A DNA stretch of 64,000 bases from Clostridium grantii DSM 8605 (GTDB taxonomy: Bacteria > Bacillota > Clostridia > Clostridiales > Clostridiaceae): NCBI RefSeq assembly GCF_900129965.1, contig NZ_FQXM01000018.1, positions 19,525 through 83,524 of the forward strand. Direction: 5' to 3'. The translations under genes were made by a program, and so were the position numbers. Below, piece after piece: positions 56,100-64,000 of this stretch. The notes below the pieces were generated by a model. The model had not been told where the DNA came from. It was given only the letters and a program-made list of their open reading frames with translations, and ran no database searches. How positions within the stretch are numbered: the stretch's first letter is position 1; each line of letters starts with the position of its first letter.

Positions 56100-57065
56100 T
56101 TGAAAGATACAATATTTATGAGAAAGATTAAAGCTAAGAATGAAAAGGTTATGATTAAATTTAATGAAAGTTGGACTCAAGTTAAGAAAGATAAGGCATT
56201 ATATGTTTTGTTAGCACCTATGATTATATGGCTTATATTATTTAAATATAAACCACTATATGGATTGCAAATTGCTTTTAAGGATTATAATATTTTTAAG
56301 GGAATTGAAGCAAGTAAGTGGGTAGGATTCGAACATTTTATTACATTTTTTAATGGACCTTATTTCCTTAGAACTTTTGGTAATACCGTTATATTAAATG
56401 GAGTTATGTTATTAGTGAGTTTTCCGATTCCAATTATCCTAGCTTTGTTAATTAATGAGATAAGAATAATGAGGTTTAAGAAATTTATACAAACATCAAT
56501 TTATCTACCACATTTCATATCCTCAGTTATCATTGCAGGTATTGTAGTTAATTTTTTGTCTCCATCCACAGGTATTATAAACATTTTGATGGAGAAAATT
56601 GGACTCGATAGGGTGTATTTTCTTATTAAGCCTGAATATTTTAGAGGAGTATTTGTTTCTATGAATGTTTGGCAAGATGCAGGATTTAATTCAATAGTAT
56701 TTTTAGCGGCATTATCTGCTATTGATCCGCAATTATATGAAGCAGTAAAAATTGATGGAGGTAATAAGTTTAAACAAATGATACATGTTACATTACCAGG
56801 TATTCTTCCAACAATAATGATTATGCTTATTATTGCTATAGGGAATTTATTGAATCTCTCATTTGAAAAAATTATTTTGTTATATAATCCATCAACATTT
56901 GAAACCGCAGATGTTCTTAGTACATTTGTCTATAGGACAGGCTTAGTTAATGCTCAATATGATCTTGCAGCAGCAGTTGGTTTATTTGAAGCTTTAATTG
57001 CTTTTGTTTTAGTATATGGGGCGAATCGATTGAGCAAAAAGTTTACACAAAATTCATTATGGTAG
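56100..57065 (+). CDS. Oligosaccharide ABC importer permease, LplB-like
   Basis: A 321-residue inner-membrane permease (COG4209) with six hydrophobic segments starting ALYVLLAPMIIWLILF. The EAA loop is QLYEAVKIDGGNKFKQMIHV near residue 225, and the tail is RLSKKFTQNSLW. The start is uncertain. The strong AAGGAGG (56084-56090) best serves an ATG at 56096, but that codon is out of frame and opens an 11-codon frame. In-frame TTG 56100 (spacing 9) or ATG 56118 are the candidates. Compare the truncated copy at the window start. Confidence 0.92.
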   Translation: MKDTIFMRKIKAKNEKVMIKFNESWTQVKKDKALYVLLAPMIIWLILFKYKPLYGLQIAFKDYNIFKGIEASKWVGFEHFITFFNGPYFLRTFGNTVILNGVMLLVSFPIPIILALLINEIRIMRFKKFIQTSIYLPHFISSVIIAGIVVNFLSPSTGIINILMEKIGLDRVYFLIKPEYFRGVFVSMNVWQDAGFNSIVFLAALSAIDPQLYEAVKIDGGNKFKQMIHVTLPGILPTIMIMLIIAIGNLLNLSFEKIILLYNPSTFETADVLSTFVYRTGLVNAQYDLAAAVGLFEALIAFVLVYGANRLSKKFTQNSLW

Positions 57066-57075
57066 GAGGGGTAAT

Positions 57076-57951
57076 ATGAAGAGTAGTAAAGGGGAAAGAA
57101 TATTTAATACAATAAATATTCTAGTTTTATCATTAATATCATTAATAGCTTTATATCCATTCGTTTATGTATTATCAGCATCACTAAGTCAAGGAAATGC
57201 AGTGTCCGCAGGGCAAGTAGTATTATTTCCTAAAGGAATACACTTCAATTCATTTAAAAAGGTACTTACTTTCCCTAATTTGTGGATAGCTTATGCTAAT
57301 ACAATTTACTATACTGTTGTGGGAACTGCTACCTGCATGTTTTTCTCAATTACAGGAGCTTATGCGCTTAGTAAAAAAAGGCTAGTAGGCCGCAAATTCT
57401 TTACTATTTTAGTTACATTAACAATGTGGTTTAAGGCAGGAACAATTCCAGAGTTTTTAAATTTTAGATCTCTTGGTTTATATAATACTCGAGCAGTGCC
57501 TATTATAGGTTTTGCAATTGTAGCTTTTAATGTTATTCTTTTAAAAACTTATTTTGAATCAATTCCTGACTCTTTGGAAGAGTCAGCACAAATTGACGGT
57601 GGTAGCGATTTTAGAATTTTATGGTCAATATATCTTCCACTAGCTAAGCCGGGCATTGCAACGGTATCATTATTTTATGCTGTTAGTAAATGGAATGGAT
57701 ACTTTTGGTCAATGATTCTTCTAAAAGATGAAAATAAGATACCACTACAGGTTTTATTAAGAAAAATGATTGTTGAAATGAATGCTGTTGAAGAATTTAA
57801 TAATGCTGTTGAGATGACATCTCAAGGTTATTCGGTTGAAACAGTGGTTTATGCCACTATCATAGTATCTATTATACCAATAATTCTTGTATATCCTTCT
57901 ATTCAAAAGTATTTTGCTAAAGGTGCTATGATTGGAGCGGTTAAGGGTTAA
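57076..57951 (+). CDS. Oligosaccharide ABC importer permease, LplC/YtcP-like
   Basis: A 291-residue inner-membrane permease (COG0395) with six hydrophobic segments. The EAA loop is DSLEESAQIDGGSDFRILW near residue 175, and the C-terminus is YPSIQKYFAKGAMIGAVKG. ATG 57076 follows GGAGGGG. It is the last gene of the glycan locus, followed by a strong hairpin at 58121. No ATPase gene is nearby; a shared MsmX-like ATPase encoded elsewhere is expected. Confidence 0.95.
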   Translation: MKSSKGERIFNTINILVLSLISLIALYPFVYVLSASLSQGNAVSAGQVVLFPKGIHFNSFKKVLTFPNLWIAYANTIYYTVVGTATCMFFSITGAYALSKKRLVGRKFFTILVTLTMWFKAGTIPEFLNFRSLGLYNTRAVPIIGFAIVAFNVILLKTYFESIPDSLEESAQIDGGSDFRILWSIYLPLAKPGIATVSLFYAVSKWNGYFWSMILLKDENKIPLQVLLRKMIVEMNAVEEFNNAVEMTSQGYSVETVVYATIIVSIIPIILVYPSIQKYFAKGAMIGAVKG

Positions 57952-58120
57952 AAAGCTATAATATAGAGAATATAAAATTATTATTGATTTTCTAATAATT
58001 TTAGAAAGATATACTGTTATATCAGTTGTATTAAAATCATATGAAATTCTTTAATTATTAAAATAAGCATGTATAATAATAGAAAACATCAATAAAACAT
58101 TTAAAAATTGATAATTTGAC

Positions 58121-58172
58121 AACAAGATGGTATAATTATTATTGAAATAATAATTATACCATCTTGTTTTTG
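58121..58172. terminator. Long perfect hairpin after the glycan locus
   Basis: A 22-bp perfect inverted repeat (58121-58142 with 58147-58168), a TGAA loop, then TTTTTGATTTT. It is probably the terminator of the permease operon. The 170 bases before it hold nothing else I recognise. Confidence 0.85.
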
Positions 58173-58228
58173 ATTTTAAAAATATATGAATAATGCATTA
58201 ATAAGTAAGGAATAAAGTGGGGTGACTT

Positions 58229-59446
58229 ATGTTTGTAAGATGCAAGGATATTATATCTTTACCATCATTAAAAGTTCTTAAAGTAGTTGCTGGAGAAGAA
58301 GGACTGGACAGAACTATGACTTGGGTGTATGTAGCTGAATGCTTTGAAGATTCAAGAGAAGCAGCAAACTGGCTTTATGGAGGAGAACTTGTTTTTATTA
58401 CTGGTGTTGGTTTAAAAGGTAGTGAAGAATTATTAAATGAATTTATATTAAAAATAAATAAAAAAAATATATCAGGACTTATTATAAATGTAGGTAAATA
58501 TATTCCTACAATTCCCCAGAGCTCTATTGATATTGCAAATAAATTGCAATTACCTTTATTTGAACTACCTTGGAAAGTCAAGCTATTAGATATTTCTAGA
58601 GAAATTTGCAGTTCTATAATAATGAAAAAAATAGAAGGACAATCTTTAAATAATTTACTGGAAAATATTTTATTTAGTGATATTAAAGCTGAAGATAACT
58701 TATTAGAAAGGGCAAATCAATATGGACATGATTTATCAGGTAAGAATCGAGTTGGAATTATAGATATAGATAATTTTGCAGAGTATATTAAAGAAAAAAA
58801 TATTAAGAATGAAAATATAATAACTGATATAAAAAACAAGTTACAAAGAATTATATATGATAGTTTCTTAGAAAATAGTATAAGTATTGTTACTATGCAA
58901 AAAAATGATTCAATTATATTTATGTTTAAAGCAAAGGATGGCAGTATAGATTGGATAAAATTAATTATTGATAAAATAAATATAAAATTAAATAAAAAAA
59001 TTAAGGATCTTTCTTTTAGTACTGGAATAGGAAAAGCTTATAGTGATTTAAAAGATATGAGGAATAGTTATCGGGAAGCAGAAGAATCAATCCAAATTAT
59101 AAAATATGAAAAAAATAATTCAAATATATTATTCTATGAAGAACAAGGTTTATATAATTTATTACTAGGGATAAACAATAATAAAATCTTGGAAGAGTAT
59201 TTATGCAGTACTATTGGACCATTAATCGAAAGTGATAAATCTAATGAACTTAATTTAGTAGATACATTAGAATGTTTTATCAATATGAATTGTAATATAA
59301 ATTTAGCTTCAAATAAACTTTTTATACACAAAAACACTCTTAGATATAGGCTACAAAAAATTGAAGAAATACTACATTGTGATTTTGGGAATATGGATCA
59401 TCGTGTGAAATTAAATATGGCTTTTAAAGTGAGAAATTTATTATAG
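58229..59446 (+). CDS. PucR-family transcriptional regulator
   Basis: A 405-residue regulator. The N-terminal PucR ligand-binding domain spans about 1-125 (ITGVGLKGSEELLNEFI). A GGDEF-like middle region with no active GGDEF motif follows (about 150-290). A C-terminal PucR helix-turn-helix (about 335-400, LASNKLFIHKNTLRYRLQKIEE) completes it. Such proteins usually control purine or amino-acid catabolism. Here it precedes GABA-degradation genes on the same strand with its own terminator, so control of those genes is the natural guess. ATG 58229 follows GGGGTG. Confidence 0.9.
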   Translation: MFVRCKDIISLPSLKVLKVVAGEEGLDRTMTWVYVAECFEDSREAANWLYGGELVFITGVGLKGSEELLNEFILKINKKNISGLIINVGKYIPTIPQSSIDIANKLQLPLFELPWKVKLLDISREICSSIIMKKIEGQSLNNLLENILFSDIKAEDNLLERANQYGHDLSGKNRVGIIDIDNFAEYIKEKNIKNENIITDIKNKLQRIIYDSFLENSISIVTMQKNDSIIFMFKAKDGSIDWIKLIIDKINIKLNKKIKDLSFSTGIGKAYSDLKDMRNSYREAEESIQIIKYEKNNSNILFYEEQGLYNLLLGINNNKILEEYLCSTIGPLIESDKSNELNLVDTLECFINMNCNINLASNKLFIHKNTLRYRLQKIEEILHCDFGNMDHRVKLNMAFKVRNLL

Positions 59447-59467
59447 CAATAATAAATTATACAAAGT

Positions 59468-59494
59468 AAAAGGGGTTTTCTATAAACTCCTTTT
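59468..59494 (+). terminator. Terminator after the pucR-like gene
   Basis: An 11-bp stem AAAAGGGGTTT/AAACTCCTTTT with one G-T wobble (59468-59478 with 59484-59494), then TTGTTTT. Confidence 0.75.
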
Positions 59495-59624
59495 TGTTTT
59501 ACAAAAAAAATTTATTTTATATAGAAAATAAAGGGGTTGTACAAGAAAACAATTTTATTTGTACATATGTCCATATACAAAAGTAGAAACTGTATGCTAA
59601 ACTTTAAATCAATAAGAAAACAGT

Positions 59625-59687
59625 GCATTTTTTATTAAATCAATAAATATATACAGATATAGCTTATATATTAATAAAAAAATGCAG
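59625..59687. repeat. Distant imperfect inverted repeat before the GABA operon
   Basis: TGCATTTTTTATTAA (59625-59639) is matched on the opposite strand by TTAATAAAAAAATGCA (59672-59687), apart from one bulged base and with 32 bases between. It may be an operator or an RNA structure in the leader; no function can be assigned. The rest of the 276-bp gap shows no gene. Confidence 0.45.
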
Positions 59688-59722
59688 TGTAAGGGGTAGA
59701 AATTCATATAAGGGGTGATGTT

Positions 59723-61117
59723 ATGTCAAAAGGTAATTTTGAAAGAGTATTGTCTAGAAAAGATGTTTTTGCTTTAGCTTTTGGGGCTATGATTGGTTGG
59801 GGATGGGTAGTTCTAGCAGGAAGTTGGGTAAATATGGCTGGAACATTAGGTTCAATAGTTGCTTTTTTATTTGGTGGAATTATGGTTTTATTTGTAGGTC
59901 TTACTTATGCAGAATTAACTTCAGCAATGCCAGAATGTGGTGGAGAGCATGTATTTAGTCATAGAGCATTGGGAGCCAATATGTCTTTTGTGTGCACATG
60001 GGCTATTATATTAGGATATGTTTCAGTTGTTGCTTTTGAAGCAGTGGCATTTCCAACAGTAGTTGAATATTTATTTCCTAACTACATTCAATTAAAAATG
60101 TATACTGTAGCAGGATATGATGTTTATTTTACTTGGGTTTTAGTAGGAGTAATAAGTTCAATAGCTATTACAGTTATTAATTATTTAGGAGTAAAACCTG
60201 CAGCTTTTTTACAAGGGGTTTTAACAATATTGATTGCATTGATTGGAATTTCTTTCTTTAGTGGAGCTTTAGTAAATGGAGAGGTAGCGAATATGAAACC
60301 TTTGTTTACTGATGGAATGAAAGGAATATTGGGAGTTGCAGTAATGACTCCATTTATGTATGTTGGATTTGATGTAATCCCACAAGCAGCAGAAGAAATA
60401 AATATGCCATTTAATAAAATAGGAAAACTTCTTGTTTTATCAGTAGTTATGGCTATTGTATGGTACATTATGATAATTATTGGAGTTTCACTAGCTTTAG
60501 ATAAAGCAGCTATGGAGGCATCATCATTAGTAACTGCTGATGCTATGAAGGCAGTATTTAATGGTAGTGGATTAGCTTCTAAAATACTTATAATTGGTGG
60601 TATAGGTGGAATTATAACAAGTTGGAATTCTTTCTTTGTAGGAGGAAGTAGAGCTATTTATAGTATGGCAGAATCTAAAATGCTACCATCATTTTTAGCA
60701 AAGTTACATCCAAAGTACAAAACTCCAACTAATGCAATATTATTAATAGGGGTATTATCTATGGTAGCACCTTTATTTGGTAGAAAAATGCTAGTTTGGC
60801 TTGTTGATGCAGGCGGACTTACAATAGTTGTAGCTTATTTAATAGTTTCTATATCATTCTTAGTTTTAAGAAAGAAAGAGCCTAATATGCCAAGACCATA
60901 TAAAGTAAAGCGTGGGAAAGCGGTTGGTACTATGGCAGTCATCTTAAGTGGATTAATAATTATATTATACTTACCAGGAGCACCAGCAGCTTTAGTATGG
61001 CCATATGAATGGGTAATAATTATTGGGTGGAGCATTTTGGGGGCAATATTTTATGCTTGGGCAAAAGTATCATATAGTGATTTTGGAGTACATGAATTTA
61101 ATTTAGATGCAGAATAA
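59723..61117 (+). CDS. APC-superfamily amino-acid permease, probably for GABA
   Basis: A 464-residue polytopic membrane protein with about 12 hydrophobic segments. The APC consensus GAMIGWGWVVLAGSWVNMAG is near residue 17 and TYAELTSAMPECGGEHVF near residue 60. The adjoining aminotransferase and 4-hydroxybutyrate dehydrogenase suggest the substrate is 4-aminobutyrate. That substrate is inferred from context only. ATG 59723 follows AAGGGGTGATG; gabT starts 16 bp downstream. Confidence 0.92.
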   Translation: MSKGNFERVLSRKDVFALAFGAMIGWGWVVLAGSWVNMAGTLGSIVAFLFGGIMVLFVGLTYAELTSAMPECGGEHVFSHRALGANMSFVCTWAIILGYVSVVAFEAVAFPTVVEYLFPNYIQLKMYTVAGYDVYFTWVLVGVISSIAITVINYLGVKPAAFLQGVLTILIALIGISFFSGALVNGEVANMKPLFTDGMKGILGVAVMTPFMYVGFDVIPQAAEEINMPFNKIGKLLVLSVVMAIVWYIMIIIGVSLALDKAAMEASSLVTADAMKAVFNGSGLASKILIIGGIGGIITSWNSFFVGGSRAIYSMAESKMLPSFLAKLHPKYKTPTNAILLIGVLSMVAPLFGRKMLVWLVDAGGLTIVVAYLIVSISFLVLRKKEPNMPRPYKVKRGKAVGTMAVILSGLIIILYLPGAPAALVWPYEWVIIIGWSILGAIFYAWAKVSYSDFGVHEFNLDAE

Positions 61118-61133
61118 TTAGGGGGAATATATT

Positions 61134-62483
61134 ATGATAAATGAGAAAAGTGCAAAAATAATTACAGAAACAATTCCGGGACCAAAATCTTTAGAATTAT
61201 TTGAAAAAAAACAAAAGTATGTAGCAAGAGGAATAGGTGTTAGTAGCAAATTATTTGTGGAAGAATCAAAGGGAGCCTTATTAAAAGATGTTGATGGTAA
61301 TGTATTTATTGATTTTGCAGCAGGCATAGGGGTTCAAAATGTTGGACATTGTGATGATGAAGTGGTTGCAGCTGTTAAGGAACAAGTGGAAAAATTAATT
61401 CATCCATCCTTTAATGTTTGTATGTACGAACCATATGTAGAACTTGCTGAAAAGTTGGTTGAAAAAACTCCGGGAGATTATGCTAAAAAATTAATTTTTG
61501 CAAATAGTGGAGCAGAAGCTGTAGAAAATGCAGTTAAAATAGCAAGAAAGTATAATGGAAAACCAATAGTATTATCTTTAGAAAATGCTTTTCATGGAAG
61601 AACTTATATGGCTATGACTTTGACAAGTAAAGTTAAACCATACAAAGATGGATTTGCTCCATTTAATACAGATACTTTTAAAATTCCTTCAGCAAACTGT
61701 TATAGATGTGAATTTAGTGATGCTAAGTATCCTGAATGTGGTTTGAAATGTGCTAAAAGGGTAAGAACTTTATTAAAAGGAGAATTAAGCCCAGATACAG
61801 TTTCGGCTATGATAGTAGAACCTGTACAAGGAGAAGGCGGTTTTATTGTTCCTCCAAAAGAATACTTACAAGAACTGCAAAAGATATGTAATGAAAATAA
61901 TATTGTATTTATTGTGGATGAAATACAAGCTGGTTTTGCAAGAACAGGGAAGTTATTTGCCAGTGAAAATTTTGATATAGAACCAGATATAATAACTCTT
62001 TCAAAATCTATTGCAGCGGGATTGCCTTTAAGTGCTGTAGTTGGTAAAGAAGAGATAATGGAAGCACCTATACCAGGATCTATAGGAGGAACTTATAGTG
62101 GTAATCCGGTTGCTTGTGTTGCTGGTTTAAAAGTTCTAGAAAAAATTGAAAGAGATAACCTTTGCCAAAGAGCCAATGAAATTGGAGAAATTATTAAAGG
62201 TAGAATGAATGAATTAATGGAAAAATGTGCTTATATAGGAGATGTTAGAGGAATAGGTGCTATGGTTGGAGTAGAATTTGTTAAAGACAAAGAGTCTAAA
62301 GAACCATACAAAGAAATTGTAGGAAAAATCTGCGATTATTGTTTGCAAAAGGGCGTAGTATTTATTAGTGCAGGTATTTTTTCAAATGTAGTTAGATTCT
62401 TACCACCTTTAGTTATGACAGATGAACAACTAGAATATGGATTATCAGTATTAGAAGAAGCTATATTGAGTGTAGCAAAATAA
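61134..62483 (+). CDS. gabT: 4-aminobutyrate aminotransferase
   Basis: A 449-residue class III PLP-dependent aminotransferase that moves the amino group of GABA to 2-oxoglutarate, giving succinate semialdehyde. Motifs: IDFAAGIGVQNVGHC, ANSGAEAVENAVKIARK, AFHGRTYMAMTLTSK, IVEPVQGEGGFIVPP, VDEIQAGFARTG, and the PLP lysine in TLSKSIAAGLPLSAV. The Cys-rich CYRCEFSDAKYPECGLKC insert resembles that of some bacterial GabT enzymes. It is the middle gene of the permease-gabT-4hbD operon. Confidence 0.92.
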   Translation: MINEKSAKIITETIPGPKSLELFEKKQKYVARGIGVSSKLFVEESKGALLKDVDGNVFIDFAAGIGVQNVGHCDDEVVAAVKEQVEKLIHPSFNVCMYEPYVELAEKLVEKTPGDYAKKLIFANSGAEAVENAVKIARKYNGKPIVLSLENAFHGRTYMAMTLTSKVKPYKDGFAPFNTDTFKIPSANCYRCEFSDAKYPECGLKCAKRVRTLLKGELSPDTVSAMIVEPVQGEGGFIVPPKEYLQELQKICNENNIVFIVDEIQAGFARTGKLFASENFDIEPDIITLSKSIAAGLPLSAVVGKEEIMEAPIPGSIGGTYSGNPVACVAGLKVLEKIERDNLCQRANEIGEIIKGRMNELMEKCAYIGDVRGIGAMVGVEFVKDKESKEPYKEIVGKICDYCLQKGVVFISAGIFSNVVRFLPPLVMTDEQLEYGLSVLEEAILSVAK

Positions 62484-62510
62484 TTTTAAATTAAATTGGA
62501 GTCGAGTGCT

Positions 62511-63626
62511 ATGAGATTATTTAGATTAATGCCTGAAATTCATAAATTCAATAAGTTTAAGGATTTCACAGAAGAATTTATTTTAAACAAAGATGATTTA
62601 TTAGTTGTTAGTGAATCAATATATAATGCTTATGTTAGTCCTTTAAATTTAGAGCTGAATGTAATATTCCCTAAAAGATACGGTGATGGTGAACCTAGTG
62701 ATTCTGTAATAGATAAAGTTATTGAAGAAAGCAAAAAGTACGATTATAGCAGAATTATTGCTATTGGTGGGGGAGCAATTCTAGATATAGCTAAGTTATT
62801 AGTGCTAAAAAACATTTCAAATACTGTGGATATATTTGAAAAAAATATAGACTTTGTGAAAGAAAAAGAATTAGTAATGATTCCAACAACATGTGGAACG
62901 GGTAGTGAGGTAACTAATTTTTCAGTAGCAGAGATAAAATCTAAAAACACAAAAATGGGTGTAGGAATTGATGAAATTTTTCCAGACAAAGCAGTTTTAA
63001 TTCCAGAATTACTAGAAAAACTTCCTTATAAAGTTTTTGCTTTTAGCTCAATCGATGCTCTAGTCCATGCAATAGAATCATTTTTATCACCTAAATCAAA
63101 TATGTATACTGATATGTTTGCTATAGAGGCGATAAAATTAATATTAAAAGGGTATGTTAATTTATTGGACAGTGGAAAAGAAAATATAGCAAAGGTTATG
63201 GATAATTTTGTGATTGCAAGTAATTTTGCAGGTATTGCTTTTGGAAATACCGGAGTTGCAGCAGTTCATGCACTAGCTTATCCATTAGGTGGTATGTATC
63301 ATGTTGCTCATGGAGAAGCAAATTATCAGTTTTTGGTTGGAGTATTGAAGTTATATAATGAAAATTCTTCTTTAGGAAAAATATTAGACTTAAATAAAAT
63401 TATTGGTGATATCTTGAAGGTAAAAGATGAAGCTGCTATAGAAGCATTAGGAAAGCTTTTAGAAGAGATATTCCACAAAAAATCACTACGAGAATATGGA
63501 ATGAAAGAAAGTGATATTGTAGATTTTACGGATAGTGTTATAGAAAATCAACAGAGATTGCTATCTAATAACTATAGAGAAATTTCTAGAGAAGAAATTT
63601 TGAATATTTATAAAACAGGATATTAA
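62511..63626 (+). CDS. 4hbD: NAD-dependent 4-hydroxybutyrate dehydrogenase (iron-containing ADH family)
   Basis: A 371-residue group III alcohol dehydrogenase that reduces succinate semialdehyde to 4-hydroxybutyrate. It has the nucleotide-binding IIAIGGGAILDIAKLL, VMIPTTCGTGSEVTNFSVAEI, and the iron ligands in SSIDALVHAIESF and the VAHGEANYQF region. The sequence and length track the clostridial 4HbD closely. ATG 62511 follows TTGGAGTCG; the in-frame TTG at 62496 lies in the ribosome-binding site. With gabT it feeds GABA into 4-hydroxybutyrate fermentation; the later CoA-linked steps are not in the window. Confidence 0.9.
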   Translation: MRLFRLMPEIHKFNKFKDFTEEFILNKDDLLVVSESIYNAYVSPLNLELNVIFPKRYGDGEPSDSVIDKVIEESKKYDYSRIIAIGGGAILDIAKLLVLKNISNTVDIFEKNIDFVKEKELVMIPTTCGTGSEVTNFSVAEIKSKNTKMGVGIDEIFPDKAVLIPELLEKLPYKVFAFSSIDALVHAIESFLSPKSNMYTDMFAIEAIKLILKGYVNLLDSGKENIAKVMDNFVIASNFAGIAFGNTGVAAVHALAYPLGGMYHVAHGEANYQFLVGVLKLYNENSSLGKILDLNKIIGDILKVKDEAAIEALGKLLEEIFHKKSLREYGMKESDIVDFTDSVIENQQRLLSNNYREISREEILNIYKTGY

Positions 63627-63627
63627 A

Positions 63628-63659
63628 AAAATGAGTTGCTATTGTAGTAACTCATTTTT
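63628..63659. terminator. Bidirectional terminator at the end of the GABA operon
   Basis: A 14-bp stem with one wobble (63628-63641 with 63645-63658), a TTG loop and T5. Its right arm contains the stop codon of the minus-strand gene that ends at 63652, so the hairpin serves both converging genes. Confidence 0.85.
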
Positions 63660-63843
63660 CATTCAGAAAATTATTATATGCACGTATATTATTTTTTAAG
63701 ATAACTACAAAACCCATAATATAAATAATAATTATATTATACATATTATTAAAGATGATAAAATAGACAAAAGAACATAACCATAGCATATTTAATACAA
63801 CTAATAATATTATCATAAAAAAGTTGATTTTTTTACTTGACAT
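63652..63843 (-). CDS. Small two-helix membrane protein
   Basis: A 63-residue protein with two hydrophobic segments (about 8-29, FFMIILLVVLNMLWLCSFVYF, and 33-49, IIIIYIMGFVVI). It begins MSSKKI and ends in a polar tail NNIRAYNNFLNEK. The start is the ATG at 63843 on the minus strand, preceded by GGAGG at a good distance; longer in-frame starts lack this site. I do not recognise the family. It is convergent with the GABA operon and its stop lies in the shared terminator hairpin. Confidence 0.65.
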   Translation of the reverse strand: MSSKKINFFMIILLVVLNMLWLCSFVYFIIFNNMYNIIIIYIMGFVVILKNNIRAYNNFLNEK

Positions 63844-63952
63844 AATTAACCTCCAGAAGTTAGATGAAAAATTCGATACCACTTCTTTATATTGTAAATT
63901 ATTCAAAACTATATGTAAACCCTTGGCCAAAAGATTTTACCAGTATTATTAA

Positions 63953-64000
63953 CTAAATTATATTAGGATTAACCCCAATATAAATATCAATAACAGCTTC
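63953..64000 (-). CDS. Possible 3' end of a gene continuing beyond the window
   Basis: Reading leftward from the window edge, 15 codons stay open (EAVIDIYIGVNPNII) and stop at TAG 63955-63953. The composition looks like coding sequence and the strand matches the small membrane protein downstream. The fragment is too short to name or to be sure of. Confidence 0.3.
   Translation of the reverse strand, partial: EAVIDIYIGVNPNII

Noticed and set aside
58116..58136. TTGACA and TATAAT upstream of the PucR-like gene
   Set aside because: The boxes are only 9 bp apart and lie in the terminator hairpin, so they are unlikely to form a promoter.

Overview
The window looks like chromosome of a low-GC Gram-positive anaerobe of the genus Clostridium or a close relative. 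The sequence is strongly AT-rich, Shine-Dalgarno sequences are strong (AGGAGG/GGGGG types), TTG starts are common, and ileS sits next to a ccpA-like gene. Other clostridial signs are a complete shikimate supra-operon, Lpl/Ytc-type oligosaccharide importers with membrane-bound AraC-type regulators, and a GABA to 4-hydroxybutyrate fermentation cluster. I see no rRNA, tRNA, CRISPR array, phage gene or transposase.

Layout. 1-5377: tail of an oligosaccharide ABC importer locus (two permeases, a substrate-binding lipoprotein, a Cache/AraC-type regulator). The last two genes each carry a frameshift at or near an A-run. 5447-10415: an MBL-fold hydrolase, a secreted tandem-domain cell-wall amidase, a CPBP membrane protease and an unknown membrane-anchored protein. 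10433-15168: a T-box-controlled ileS, then a LacI-family regulator that is probably CcpA. 15297-18393: an odd two-gene unit with its own promoter and terminator. It encodes a long protein that keeps the layout of a helicase-nuclease but has lost its catalytic motifs, followed by a DUF488 protein whose signature is also degraded.

18560-28966 is a full chorismate, tyrosine and phenylalanine operon: two DAHP synthases flanking tyrA, then aroB, aroA, aroC, pheA, a GNAT gene, aroE, aroK and aroQ. It is preceded by a promoter, a ribosome-binding site, a short aromatic-rich reading frame and a terminator. That leader is either an attenuator or a frameshifted small membrane protein. 29057-36420 holds gdhA, a cold-shock gene, a DUF4349 lipoprotein and an XRE-cupin regulator with potABCD. 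36587-43236 holds a TPR protein and a MacAB-like efflux system with its two-component system. 43360-44459 is a GH43 gene behind a good cre box, which links it to the CcpA-like regulator in the same window.

44537-48053 (minus strand) encodes the two halves of a heterodimeric ABC exporter with one degenerate ATP site. 48253-57951 is a second, intact glycan locus: a GH3 hexosaminidase-like enzyme, a HAD phosphatase-like domain fused to a GH88 unsaturated glucuronyl hydrolase, then binding protein, Cache/AraC regulator and two permeases. It is paralogous to the damaged locus at the window start. 58229-63626 encodes a PucR-type regulator, an APC permease, GABA aminotransferase and 4-hydroxybutyrate dehydrogenase. 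A small membrane protein and the tail of another gene lie on the minus strand at the end.

Functional theme: uptake and cytosolic hydrolysis of complex sugars under carbon control, aromatic amino-acid synthesis, and amino-acid (GABA/glutamate) fermentation. The points most worth a second look are the pseudo-helicase/DUF488 pair, the HAD-GH88 fusion and the aro leader.
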